Assembly (NCBI RefSeq): GCF_019059575.1
Contig: NW_024883013.1
Location: 1-64,000, forward strand
Length of the DNA stretch: 64,000 nt
Reading direction: 5' to 3'
From: Amphibalanus amphitrite
Taxonomy: Eukaryota; Arthropoda; Thecostraca; Balanomorpha; Balanidae
Notes under the pieces: model-generated
The model's input: the letters and a program-made list of their open reading frames with translations, nothing else
Told to the model about the DNA's origin: nothing
Database searches by the model: none
Part shown: positions 36,201 through 45,705 of the stretch, in pieces
Layout: the number at the start of each line of letters is the position of its first letter
How positions within the stretch are numbered: position 1 is the first letter of the stretch
Program-made: the position numbers and the translations under genes

Positions 36201-37565
36201 GATGCATCTGAATTTATGTTGTGTGATCTGTCTTCTGGAACCTCGTCGTTTTTTTTTTTTTTTAGGCGACAGAGAAAGAACCCTTCAGAACATGGGTGGA
36301 GCTTTTCACGAAGTTGTTTGGGCAAAAAGTCACCAAATTAACTATGCCCGATTGCCAATAACAATGCCTCTGCAGCGCTATGCTTATAGAGACAATCTTT
36401 TCCATTAAATAGACATTCAAAATCTCCTCAATTGATTTGCAAGGCCACAAAATCCTACAAATGTTCTAAGGCTGGTGAGGCATAACGCTAATTGGTGGGG
36501 CAAAATGGCGAATTGGTGGGACAGCCGCCCCACCAACCGTATAGGAGATCCGCCCCTGCCTCAGAAACGTGTCATACATATTGGCATGCCTAGGCATTGC
36601 GTTGGGCCCTAAGCTTTATCGTGCAACTCGTCGACTCGTGTAAACGGGCCGACTGTCGACCGCTGAATTCGCCGACTGTTTAACATGATTGGTGTGGTGG
36701 ATCGTGTCACAATTTTCCAACCAAAGTCTAAGCGTGTGTTTACCTAATGTTAAAGCATGTGCCGACCATCGCGTCTGTATAAACATCGAGATGTTTCGGG
36801 ACGCCCGCGGGCCGGAGCTATATAAAGAGGGCGTGATTTCTGTCCGGTAATGTGAAGCGACGTCCGGTACATTTGGATCGGATGTAGATGTCTAGTCGTG
36901 ATATAGAACAAAGCCGCTCATTTTACCGGTCTTGTCCATTCATTTACAGGAAGTCATTGTGGGTGACTCACTTCTATTTCGCCATTGTCACATCAAAACA
37001 AGTTATGATTAATGGATGAATGTTGTCGGTGCACCTACCGGGAAACTCCCATGCTTTTTCTGTGAAATGTCGCAAAGTTTTCCAGTGAGTGACCAACCGG
37101 TCCCATTTGTGCTAACTTATCGCAAGTTGTCATGACTCGTAGATGTGTGCTATCTTTTCAAATGCTCCGCGATGATAACAAGCGCACATATCAATGCGAG
37201 TTGAATTTCAGTAAAACTTAGTGCGAGTTCTTCCGCTCGTCCCGGAAGTCAGTTTGACCAACTTCAGGTCGTTTAATGCTGTGCACCTCTATATTTTAGC
37301 TGACCATACGAAGACGTTAACCTAACTTGAGAACACTCGAAGGTACCAATCCCACAGCGACACCGTTGGTACAGCAGTTTTCCGGACTGACCCGTGTGGT
37401 TTTATTGTCCAGTTTGCGCTGGTGCGGCCCGGCTCGGAGGCGCGGGACAAGACCAACCCTCTGGTGGACTACACACCTCCGCGCTACATCACGCTGCTGT
37501 TCACCGACCTGGGCATCCTCACGCCGGCCGCCGTGTCGGACGAACTCCTGCAGCTCTACATGTGA
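27293..37565 (+). CDS. EIF2B1: Translation initiation factor eIF2B subunit alpha, complete, seven exons
   Basis: Coding exons: 27293-27305, 27622-27723, 28887-29032, 29350-29486, 30198-30293, 35282-35552 and 37413-37565. They join in phase to 918 nt, 305 aa, the same length as the human protein. The start MDDSAVQRSF...KEDPEM aligns residue for residue with the human N-terminus; an ATG two codons earlier (27287) is the alternative. Family landmarks: SSGTELFLR, MIERG, KIADLCDPFI, ILTHS, VTESQPDRSG, VILDAAVAYSME, VGAEGVVENGGIVNKIG, KFVRLYPLNQQ, VDYTPP, ITLLFTDLGILTPAAVSDELLQLYM. As part of the decameric eIF2B complex in the cytosol it supports GDP-GTP exchange on eIF2 and senses phosphorylated eIF2 (established for the family). 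Intron 2 holds a TTAA element and intron 5 (5 kb) holds a minisatellite, a DD37E transposon and a small TIR element. A likely poly(A) signal is at 38196. Confidence 0.95.
27842..28741. mobile_element. TTAA element in intron 2 of eIF2B alpha
   Basis: TTAA lies on both sides (27838-27841 and 28742-28745). G-run/C-run hairpins sit near both ends (about 27881-27905 and 28715-28730), and GGTCA arrays inside (AGGTCAGGTCAGGTCAGATC from 28172). It is in opposite orientation to, and clearly homologous with, 43560-44437 and 54550-55442. Non-coding. Confidence 0.8.
30560..31050. repeat. ~43-bp minisatellite and poly(C) tract in intron 5
   Basis: About four units containing CGCTGAACCACACAGAG and CCGCCAGCACCCGGC lie between 30875 and 31045. 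A run of about 17 C lies near 30580. The open frames here are repeat artefacts. Confidence 0.7.
31306..32660 (-). mobile_element. Tc1/mariner (DD37E) transposon in intron 5 of eIF2B alpha
   Basis: The left end GGGTGCGGCAAAAGTTTTGA (31306) matches the inverted right end (GGGTGCGGCAAAAGTATTGA, ending 32660) with one mismatch and is flanked by TA on both sides. Length 1355 bp with one full-length transposase gene on the minus strand. Near-identical ends and an unbroken gene suggest a young insertion. Confidence 0.9.
31378..32448 (-). CDS. DD37E Tc1/mariner transposase, apparently intact
   Basis: 356 aa from the Met beginning MKVKQYSLEARSRAIG; an upstream in-frame ATG at 32613 would add 55 residues without family character. 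Residues 1-110 form paired helix-turn-helix DNA-binding domains (AGKTQRDVASHFGVP, then the second around 80-105), with GRP linker near 58-60. Catalytic residues: Asp152 in VLFSDESPF, Asp256 in FMQDGAPAH, Glu294 in SPDLNPIEELW, giving 37 residues between the second Asp and Glu. It catalyses cut-and-paste movement into TA. No frameshift or stop is seen. It is antisense to the host gene eIF2B alpha. Confidence 0.92.
   Translation of the reverse strand: MKVKQYSLEARSRAIGMLQAGKTQRDVASHFGVPVLTIKRWWKKFKEAGNVADRPQSGRPSSISTVAKIVMKKAAGKSGHSVRKLSKQLTRKKYPVSERTVRRYWRNTLGLKAYKIRVRPKLTEKQRAQRLQFCKERKNWTVEEWKRVLFSDESPFQLFHHPNRQNERVWAENPAEVPKAFSVKFPPKLMVWGMMSYEGLSQLHVIPQKTSVNAEYYVEHILEEVCLPAINRTATTGSVLTRRMVERRSDSIFMQDGAPAHRSARAQKWCREHLPNFWAKDTWPGNSPDLNPIEELWGIMQQELDKKKPPSNLEQLEQALKRTWANISPQTLKNLVASMPARLSLCVQLRGEYIDR
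32661..34129. other. Remainder of intron 5, no gene recognised
   Basis: Contains a GC-rich patch (33500-34010) with a 180-codon open frame rich in Pro/Arg and no signal or domain. It overlaps equally long frames on other strands, so it looks like composition rather than a gene. Confidence 0.4.
34130..34365. mobile_element. Small TIR element with 'GGCTATTTGAGACAGTG' phrase
   Basis: GTAAAGTGGGGCTATTTGAG at the left is inverted at the right end (CTCAAATAGCCACACCTTAC), and the phrase is doubled at each end. The layout matches the larger GTGGGG-phrase elements at 15326, 20558 and 52608. No target duplication could be settled. Confidence 0.6.
36819..36827 (+). promoter_or_regulatory. Canonical TATA box inside intron 6 of eIF2B alpha
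   Basis: TATATAAAG is embedded in GC-rich sequence (CCGGAGC before, AGGGCG after), which resembles a pol II core promoter. No exon was recognised after it, so it may be a decayed or non-coding-transcript promoter. Confidence 0.3.
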
Positions 37566-38195
37566 GCGGCTGCGTACGGACAAAGACCTGTGTTTGTACT
37601 GTGGCGGAATTCCTTCAGTTTCATGCCTCACCTGACCGTGGACTCCAAGGGCCGAGGGCTACATGAACCCCTTGCGCAAGCTGATGAAATGATCAGGACT
37701 CCCTCAGACCTACTGCGGCCCTGTAAGGAGCAGCTCTGTCAGTCACTAGCGAAGCTCAAACTGGGCCATCGCTGGCTAAACAGCACCCTGCTGCGCATAC
37801 CGGCCTGGCTAAACCCTGCTGTGTAATGTGTATGCTGGCTGACGGTGGTCTGGGAGTTTTGCAACAGCGTCCGTCTGCCACCCGGCCAACCAGTCGGTCT
37901 GTCAGTGGTCTCTGCCCGGTCGCTGGGGCCCAAGGTCGACTATGTAATGTGTATCGGACGCGGCCCTGGCTGGATGTCCCAGATCAGGGCGTCTTCATGG
38001 TGATTTCTCGGCGAGACAGCCATGATCTTCTGTCCGTGGAGGTACACGATTGAACCTGTCGTGGGATCTGTGCTGTTGGAGAAGGGTATTGGTTGACTTG
38101 GGTTTGTGATGATGGCGTAAGTCGTTGGGTTTGTAAGTTGTTCATTGCAAGCCATATTTTGTACGTATTTATGACGCTTGTGTGAAATACAGAAA

Positions 38196-38201
38196 AATAA
38201 A
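38196..38201 (+). terminator. Poly(A) signal, likely of eIF2B alpha
   Basis: AATAAA on the plus strand, 631 bp after the eIF2B alpha stop codon, followed by a T-rich stretch (TTCATTGTTCACG). Confidence 0.5.
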
Positions 38202-38220
38202 TGTTCATTGTTCACGTATA

Positions 38221-38226
38221 TTTATT
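38221..38226 (-). terminator. Poly(A) signal, likely of SPH1
   Basis: AATAAA on the minus strand, about 250 bp after the SPH1 stop codon. It faces the plus-strand signal at 38196, so the two transcripts probably overlap at their 3' ends. Confidence 0.5.
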
Positions 38227-38473
38227 GTCATCTTCATAGCAGCAAACTGTACCAGCCAACAGTATACATATTCAATATTCATACAAACACAACCAAGCTC
38301 GATCTGGCGTCCGGCGAGCATGCAGACGCAGTAAACACGCGTCACTGAGAACGGACAGCACATGGCGCCCCGACTCTAGGCCGGGGGCAGCGGCCCGGAC
38401 GGGCGGAGTCGCTCCGGGCGTCGTCAGAGCCTGTCCGGCGCGGACTCATCACTCGCAGACTCTCGCCCTGCGC

Positions 38474-40033
38474 TCAGGCGGCGGGCGCCGGCAGCGGCGG
38501 CAGCTTCCGCAGCTGCTTCTGGATCCACTTGACCTGCTGGACGACGTCGGCGTAGACGCCCGGGATGCCGGGCAGGCCGCAGCCGATACCCCAAGACACG
38601 ACGCCCAGCTGCACGTAGCGGCCCGGGTTGTGCGGGTCCTCGCAGGCCAGCGGCGAGCCGCCGTCGCCCGTGCATGTGTCCTCGCCGCCGATGCCGCCGG
38701 CGCACCGGAAGGACGGGTCGAGCCGGAAGTAGCGCTGCAGCTGGGTGGTGCGCAGGCTCGCCTGGCAGTCGGCGTGGCCCACCAGGGGCAGCGGCACCTG
38801 CTTCAGCACCGTCTGGAACTTGCCGCCCTCGAAGGCGTCCTTGCCCCAGCCGGTGGCCACGCACTGCACGCCGGTCGGGTCGTAGGTCAGCTTCGGGTCG
38901 GGCAGACACAGCGTGTCCACGTGCGGCTGCAGCGGCACCGGCTCCCGCAGCAACAGGATCGCCACGTCGTCGTTGAGCCGCCGCGAGCTGAAGTCCTCGT
39001 GGATGATGAAGTCCGCCACGTCGACGTCCACGTGCGGGAACAGCTCGTTGTCGTTCTGGGTGTCCCACTCGCCGAGTCGCACGCGCAGCCGGGCGTCCGG
39101 GCCCAGCTTTTCGACGCAGTGGGCGGCTGTGAGCACGGCGCGCTCGTCGATCAGCGAGCCACCGCAAACGAAGAAGTTGCGGTCCTCGCCGCCAACGTTC
39201 TCGACGCGCAGCACGGCCGCCATCCAGGGGATTTCGCCGAACTGCGACTCGTGGTCCTTGAAACCGGTGATGCGCGCGCGCAGGCCATCCGGGTTTCGGT
39301 GTCCGCAGCTGGGCACGTACGGCTCCTCGACCAGCTGGTCGCCCTGGTGCGGGTTGGTGCAGCACACGTCGCCGAAGCGCTGGCACTCGGAGTGCGTCAG
39401 GATCTCGTGGTCGGCCTCGAACTGCTGCGCGTTGATGCGCACGTTGAACACGCCCAGCCGGTCGCTGACGATGTCGGACTGATTGCAGCGGAAGTAGGGC
39501 ACGCACAGGAACTCGTCGCGCTCGCAGCGCAGCACGGCGTTGGGCGGCGGCGGCGGCGGACCCCCGCAGCCGCCCGTCAGCGACTCCAGGAAGTCGGCGT
39601 CGCTCAGACTACCGACGTCGGTGCAGTCGGGAGCGGCGCCGGGGTTCGCCGGGTCGGCGGCTGACGGATCCTCACCCATCAAGGAGGCCACGAACGCCGC
39701 GTCCTCGCTGATTTGCGGCGCAGCCACGGCAGAATGTGCCAGCACCAGGCCAGCCAACGATAGCGCCAGAACCTGCCGGGCACACAATGGTCAGATTGCG
39801 GGGTCGAGCAGTCCTCAGACGCGGCAAAGGCGACTTCAGAAGCGCTGAAAGTGCGATTGAAGGAAGCCGAGAAGAATACGACTAAAATAATGCCTGTTAT
39901 GATTAGTATCGTTGGTGCGTAACATTTTGCAAGTAGTCACGAAACATTCTTATCCAGCAACTGATCTCTTTTCTGCTCGTTTATGGTCGTTACTAACAAG
40001 CCTCCAACCATTGTTCTCCAAGCTCACCTTCAT
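38474..40033 (-). CDS. CLIP-domain serine protease homologue, PPAF2-like (SPH1), two exons
   Basis: Exon 1 is Met-Lys only (40028-40033, donor GTGAGC). Exon 2 begins at 39772 after GTGCCCGGCAG and ends at 38474, giving 434 aa. The signal peptide is MKVLALSLAGLVLAHSAVA. A linker with SLSDADFLESLTGG and a six-Pro run precedes the CLIP domain (Cys at about 85, 92, 98, 132, 139, 140). The protease-like domain starts after RARITGF. His220 (TAAHC) and Asp271 (DVAIL) are present, but the catalytic serine is Gly373 (GDGGSP instead of GDSGGP), so it cannot cleave peptides. In arthropods such homologues are secreted haemolymph cofactors for prophenoloxidase activation and can act in clotting or pattern recognition; that role is inferred from the family. 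Promoter: TATA and paired CRE-like sites. It is a paralogue of SPH2 at 58889. Confidence 0.93.
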
Positions 40034-40138
40034 AGTTCCGTGTGTGTGTGTGTCGTGTCCGCCCGGTGACACGGCAGCCCTCCTCGCTGCTCACTGCTCT
40101 GTTTGCGACTGACTGACGGACAGGCGACGGCGCGGCTG

Positions 40139-40198
40139 TTATAAACCGGCCCGTCCGCGGAGACCCTTCGTGACGTCATTTGTCAGACCGTGACGTCA
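40139..40198 (-). promoter_or_regulatory. SPH1 promoter: TATA plus two TGACGTCA sites
   Basis: On the minus strand GGTTTATAACAG forms the TATA box (40139-40146), about 106 bp before the ATG. TGACGTCA palindromes lie upstream at 40171-40178 and 40191-40198, exactly 20 bp apart (two helical turns). CREB/ATF-type binding is inferred from the consensus. Confidence 0.6.
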
Positions 40199-40762
40199 TC
40201 GGGGAACGCCGGCGCGCGCCGCTGACGTGGGTGTGCCTCCCGGGCCCATGGTTATGTGAACGGATCATATGTTGCAAGATGCGATGCGGGCTAACGCGAG
40301 ATATCGACGGTGAACTAGAAGGCTGCTAGGAACTTGTTAGAATCAAGAAGTCAAAACGGTCTTGAGGTGTTCAAAGTGGGAATATGTATTCTTATTTGAC
40401 GGCAGATATTTTGGTGCCCGTAGATTTTTATCAAACCAACGAAAATATTGCTATGCCTACCTACTGGCTGCTACCTTCCTAGTTCCTGGCTAGCTAGTTA
40501 TCTTGAAGGTTACGACTTACGTACGCTCTTTGAGAAACTCTCGCTGTTTTTCTTGCTTTCAGTTCCCACCACGGGGTAGGTACGGTTTACCGATAGCTAC
40601 CTACCGAGTAGTTAATCTCGGGTTTTGACCTCAGGTGCGCCTATGTATTTCAATTTTCAACACCTTTTGACAGATCGGCGCATACCTATAACTCGGGAAC
40701 GAATGGAGCTACAGCCTGCATCGACGCTAAACAGTGCATTCGATAGCACTTTAAAGTTTTAA
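40199..40762. other. Upstream flank of SPH1, no gene seen
   Basis: Intergenic sequence with repeated short GGTAGGTA/CTACCTA words. No exon or element end was recognised before the TTAA at 40759. Confidence 0.4.
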
Positions 40763-42896
40763 CCTTCGCCGACTGAGGGGGTGGGTGCCGCCCCCTCCCC
40801 CTCCAAAGGGATTTCGCGATAGCTCGGACCACACCTGCGATAGAGGGCTGACATTTGGCATACCTGACCGTTGCTTCAAGCAGAATCTTGTGATACGAAC
40901 AGCATTTTCAGGTTAGGTCATAAGTGAGCCTCTGTACGTTCCTCGCAACTTCGCAACGCCCTCAGTGCCAGAGGAGCTTTCACAGGGAATCAAACTTACA
41001 AGACCCAGTACCTATGGCTATCCTCCAGGGATCTCACAAGTTGTATACCTCGCATTTTCCAGAACGAGATCACATGAGGTCAGGTCGGTCACGTGACCTC
41101 ACCATTTCAAGTCAATAGGGGAAAGATGGAAACTTATTTTGGCGCCGGAAATGATCTAAACTAGCACAAGCGCATGAAATCAAGATTGCATGCACTACTT
41201 GCTAGGTCCAATGCTTCACTTTTGCAACATAGACCATGTGTGACGTCATTTATGACGTCGCTAGGGTCACAGGAGTTTTCGTCAATAACTCCGATCACAT
41301 TGAGCTAGCGAGTCGGGAAAGGCACCAATGGACTCAGGAAGACCTGCCCCGGAATGATATGCGATACGACCTCCTTGACCAACTTTGTGATCTTACCTGA
41401 CCTTGACCCAAGGTCAAGACCTTAACCCGCGCCCCGCTGGGGGGGGAGCAGAATCTGACCCCCTCTCGTTTTTCGCCAATAACTTCTAAACGCGTTACGC
41501 CAGCGACGTCAAACTTTCAGTACCTTTTCATACATCAATTAGACACGTTCCCTGAATATTTTAGCGAAATCGGTCGGAAACTTTTTGAGAAAATGACGTT
41601 TTAGTGACGCCATGTTCGCAATTTTCGCCTCAAAAACGGCAAAACTTAAAACGCCGCTAACATCTTCATTTTTAAGGGAATCAAGACGTTACAAAAAGGT
41701 TATACGTGATTCTACTTTGTCTATCAAAAGGTCATCTCGGTTTTTTGAAAATTATGGATTTTGGCCCAATTTTTCTTTAAAAAAAACTGACTTTTGGGAA
41801 AATGATTATAAAATCCAAAATTTTGAGTGTATTGAAAAAAACGGAACATATGTCAGAGAACTGGTGTATGTGCACCTACATAGCAATTTTTAGAAGAATC
41901 GGTTCAAAAATGTGGGAGTTATTCAAAATTTTATGACGTCACGACACACAAAATTTTCGAAAATGAAATTTTGGAAGTTCTAGACCTCGTACGGAAACAA
42001 AAATAGCACCATTCGATTCGCCGTGAAAAACTGCATCGGATAGGTAGACAAATGTTTTGGCCTTAACAACCAACTTCAAAATTTGACATCACTTGACCTG
42101 ACCTTGACCTGACCTCGACCTGGAATTCATCCAGATGTGGTCCACATCACTTATTGAGTGTGCCTATTGAATTCTATGAATAAAGTGACCCATAATACAT
42201 GTGTCGCACATGCCTTTTCTATATTTCGTTTTTGGTGGTAACCTGACCTGACCTTGACCTTGACCTTTGCATGATATTGTATGCAACGAATATTGTCTTG
42301 GTAGCCTAAGAAAACGTTTTGGGCAATCAGTCTCAGTCCATTCTTCGGCAACTACGGTGCAAGGCCGATACTGTAGAAACTTGCATTTTGTACCCTTGAC
42401 CTGACCTTGACCTGACCTCTGACCTACTTAAGCAAAAAAATTTGGGCTCTTAAGATCCGCCTTTTTGAGAGCTTTCTATTGCCGTTTTCCCCGTCTTTCT
42501 ACGACCATCGGTTCGGAAGTTAGACAGGGGGGGGGGCAGAATCTGCCCCCCCCCCCAGCAGGGCGCGGGTTTAGTTGACCCCACCCAAACAAAAATATAC
42601 CATTCGACGTGCCTGAGCCAGACAAAAACAATGGTGCCAAATTAGCGGATCTGTGACCATTTTTGCGAAGTAATTTACCAAACGTCAAACCCGAGCCTTG
42701 GGTCACTTGACCTGACCAGAGGTCACCAATTGACCTGAGACCTTGAAATTGGGTACCAATCGCTGCGTCTCGTAACGGCGCACACGCTCGTTTTTTCCGC
42801 AAGGCTCTAGTTCAATTAGGGGCGAAACGGCCATGGGGGTCGTACCAACCCCCTCCTGACGGGGCATTGTAGAATACCAACAGGTCCGGCGAGTGC
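40763..42896. mobile_element. Outer TTAA element carrying a nested TTAA element
   Basis: Left: TTAA (40759-40762) then CCTTCGCCGACTGAGGGGG. Right: CCCCCTCCTGACGGGG...GTCCGGCGAGTG then TTAA (42897-42900). The inner element 41426-42569 interrupts it. Its interior shares phrases with 47911-48912 (GTCAATAACTCC, CTAGCGAGTCGGGAAAG). Confidence 0.6.
41426..42569. mobile_element. Nested TTAA element with dense GGTCA arrays
   Basis: TTAA (41422-41425) then CCCGCGCCCCGCTGGGGGGG and GCAGAATCTGACCCC. At the right end GCAGAATCTGCCCCCC, then AGCAGGGCGCGGG and TTTA (42570-42573, one change from TTAA). TGACC words are packed at 42092-42121, 42241-42266 and 42395-42425. The 93-aa frame inside has no family signature. 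Confidence 0.75.
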
Positions 42897-43088
42897 TTAA
42901 GATTTGTCTCAATATATTTTTTTCAGATTTGACATAAGGTTAAAGACTTAGACAAAAACGTAAAGGTAATGTGTTGGCGGGAAATGTTTTTTTCTGCATT
43001 TTTTACATCGCGCCTGTATTACGTCGATTTTAGCGGCATCGTCTTTCTATCGTCGAGACGCGTCGAATGCACTGTATCTTGACCTTAA

Positions 43089-43555
43089 AGGGACCCTCCC
43101 ACCTTCAAAAAAGTTAATGAATTGGCACGAAAGTGATGTCGCTCGGTTCAGAAAGAGCGAAAACGAATATCTACCAAATTTCATCGAAAAATATTCACCG
43201 GTTTTCAAGATATTAGACTTTTACTTTTGTTTACTTTTTGGGATCTCCGCTGTTCCTAGCGACTTTATTTGAAAGTGCGGCATTTGTTGCGCGCAAAGCA
43301 GCATATACCACCGCGTGCTACCAAACGTTTTAGTAAAAGATTTAAAAATCTTTAGATCTCCGCTGACGTCACAAATTCTAAGGGGGCATACCAATGCACT
43401 AGCCCCTTAGAATCCGAAAACTGCAAGTTTGAAATTCCATATCTCCGAATTAAAGCATTTGTCGATGTTGTGAGTGCCCAAACCGGTATTTGCAGGCCAT
43501 GGCCACCAATTTGGCTATCTCAACTCAAAACTAATGTTAAGGTGGGAGTGTCCCT
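43089..43555. mobile_element. TTAA-flanked MITE, short type, complete
   Basis: 467 bp with ends AGGGACCCTCCCACCTT and, inverted, AGGGACACTCCCACCTT. TTAA flanks both sides (43085-43088, 43556-43559). It is homologous to the partial copy at 1-474. The right-hand TTAA is directly shared with the next element. Confidence 0.85.
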
Positions 43556-43559
43556 TTAA

Positions 43560-44437
43560 CCCTCGCCGGGACAGGAGACAGTTGATGCACTCCCCCCCCC
43601 CCCTAAGTTTTTTCGCGAATAACTCGCGTAGAAAGCGGCCGATCGCGTCGAAACTTTCAGTACCGTCGCATTGATCAATTTTACACATACCCTGAAAATT
43701 TCATGACCCTGACCCAAATGACTTTTGACCTGTGACATACTTTCCGAGACCATGTTTGCCCGGATTCGCGATTCGGTGTATGTCGGCTCGCATTAGCCGC
43801 GCGTTTGCAAGCTTTTCGTGGTTTCGAACGTTCAGACATGTGATTTGATGTTGCTCCCATGCATTAGGGTAGATGGCAAGGTCACCTGAAGGTCAGATCA
43901 GGTCAATGACTTTTGGTTACCTCGGTTCACTGTTTCGAGTTTACTTGTTTCCAGGCTAGTTTTTTGGAGCTGAATTCGAATTTAGCAACCATTTGAACAT
44001 TTAAGAAGTAGTTTTGGTGCCATCTTACGAAGCTGTCAGAGGCGGTTGACACGTAGGTACTACGAATACCCGTCACGACCCCTACTGGTTGACCTGACCT
44101 GACCTGACCCGACCTGGTCTAAATGCTTAAAGACATCATCTGTGATCAAAACTAACACGATTTTCGTGATCAGCACCCCGAAAACCCCATATTAACCACA
44201 CTTAACGACTTTCTAACAGGTCCCGATTTTCCCGACTTTTGGGTCATTGACCTGACCTGGAAGGTCAACCGATAACCTAGGACCTTAAAACTGGGTATCA
44301 TCGGCTTCCTCTCGTGACGGGCAGCACGCTCTTTTTTCGCGAAGCTCTAGCTCGATCAGGGGCCAAACGCGAGGGGGCGTACCCCCCCCCCCCCTTTGAG
44401 CCGTCGAAGGACGCAAAATGGCCTGTACCGGCGAGGG
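43560..44437. mobile_element. TTAA element abutting the previous MITE
   Basis: Starts CCCTCGCCGGGACAGG after TTAA 43556-43559 and ends CCGGCGAGGG at 44437, followed by TTTG (decayed target). A C run after the left end and G/C runs near 44374-44395. The GACCTGACCTGACCTGACC array lies at 44091-44109. It is closely similar across its length to 54550-55442 and, reversed, to 27842-28741. Confidence 0.8.
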
Positions 44438-45659
44438 TTTGAGTGTTTTTTTTTTTTTAATTTGAGCATAAGTCCTGACAGGGAAAGTCATGTTGCAATC
44501 AGTCGATCCATGTCGTCGAGCTGAATGCATTCAATGTGTTTTACTCGCTCTAGAGTATTTCTATATGTCTATCTATTAAAAGTTATAGTCGAAAAAACTG
44601 CATTTCCCTTTCATGACCTAGCTGACCTTAGATGTCTATGTTGGGCTCGTTGCTGTAATTTTTTGATTCCATGTGTAAAACCGTCACCTGTTACACGTTT
44701 CAAAGCGTTTAGAATGGCTACTCCGAGTGCGTCACATTTCATTTTTCCCTCACTGACATAATGGAGACGTTGCAAAATTGACCTGACCTTTGGTCACCAA
44801 TTAAGAATGAAAATCCGATGCATGCGTTTTGCATATCCTGATCCTGTCACTCTTATCTATCAGTCGTAACTTTCAAAACAATCACTGTGTCGGTGTAGCT
44901 GTGACGAAAAGAAACTTTTTTCCGGGGCTGGGTCACTCGACAGTCGACATGACCCGGGGACCTGACCTTGGGCACTTTTATCGGAAATGTTTAGAACATG
45001 TGCAGAAAACATGCATCAAAGGGTGCCGCTGTTTTTTTTACAGCTAGTCTTAGGCACTAGCTCACGTTTTAAAACCTTAGTAGGTATGTTTTAAGTATTC
45101 GTGCATCATCATGACAAGGAATTTATTCGTGATAAGTTTTTGGCCCTTCAGTCATTACTTTATTGCTGTACGACGCAACGGGAAAAGTGCTGCTTCCAAT
45201 AAATTGTTCTTTATAGTTAAAATTGAAAAAGTACGGTCCAGAGCGTTGTTCAATGGCCGGAAATTACAAATGTACGCACGTTTCAGGGGAATCAGCTCAG
45301 ACAATGGTCGGCACTGGCCGACTGCTCGGTGTTTCGACAGCCCGGGCCATGATCCGGCATATCCGCAATTCACAGCAGGTGCCTAACTAGCCAGCTGGTT
45401 GTTTGATAGTGCCGACGTGTGGGGCTGCGCGCAGAGTCTGCTTGGAATCACCATATTGGGGCTTTCCTTCACCCCAGAAACGAACGATCTGTTCGTGTTT
45501 GATGTATCATTTCTAAACACCATCTGGAATCCGTGACGCTAGGTCAGTAAAGGCTGGTCCTGGTGTAGGTATAGCCTGGTGTTAAGGTAAAACTAAAAAC
45601 CAATGGTCTCCGTCCAGTGTAGTATGAGCATTTCGCGGCGAACAGGCCATCATGGTCCA
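44438..45659. other. Intergenic / decayed element sequence
   Basis: The GGTCA-bearing part at 44440-45010 resembles 9240-9800 (shared AAGTCATGTTGCAATCAGTCG-like and CACCTGTTACAC-like phrases in reversed order), so it is probably an older TTAA-type copy without recognisable ends. No gene. Confidence 0.4.
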
Positions 45660-45705
45660 TCTCCGTCCATGGACGGAGACCAGTGCACCATCGCGATGGT
45701 GCACT
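45660..45705. repeat. Two back-to-back perfect palindromes
   Basis: TCTCCGTCCATGGACGGAGA (45660-45679, 20 bp) and a 24-bp palindrome centred on ATCGCGAT (45682-45705) are separated by two bases. Both are exact and spacerless. A related TGGTCTCCGTCCA word also lies at 45604. Confidence 0.85.

Noticed and set aside
39774..39787. Start of SPH1 at the upstream non-ATG codon of the open frame
   Set aside because: That region reads as a splice acceptor; the Met-Lys exon at 40028-40033 restores a proper ATG and signal peptide. The same reasoning applies to 14442-14450 and 4841-4853.
38474..40033. SPH1 and SPH2 as active proteases
   Set aside because: The catalytic serine position is Gly in both (GDGGSP), and the shifted Ser two residues later is not in the catalytic geometry.
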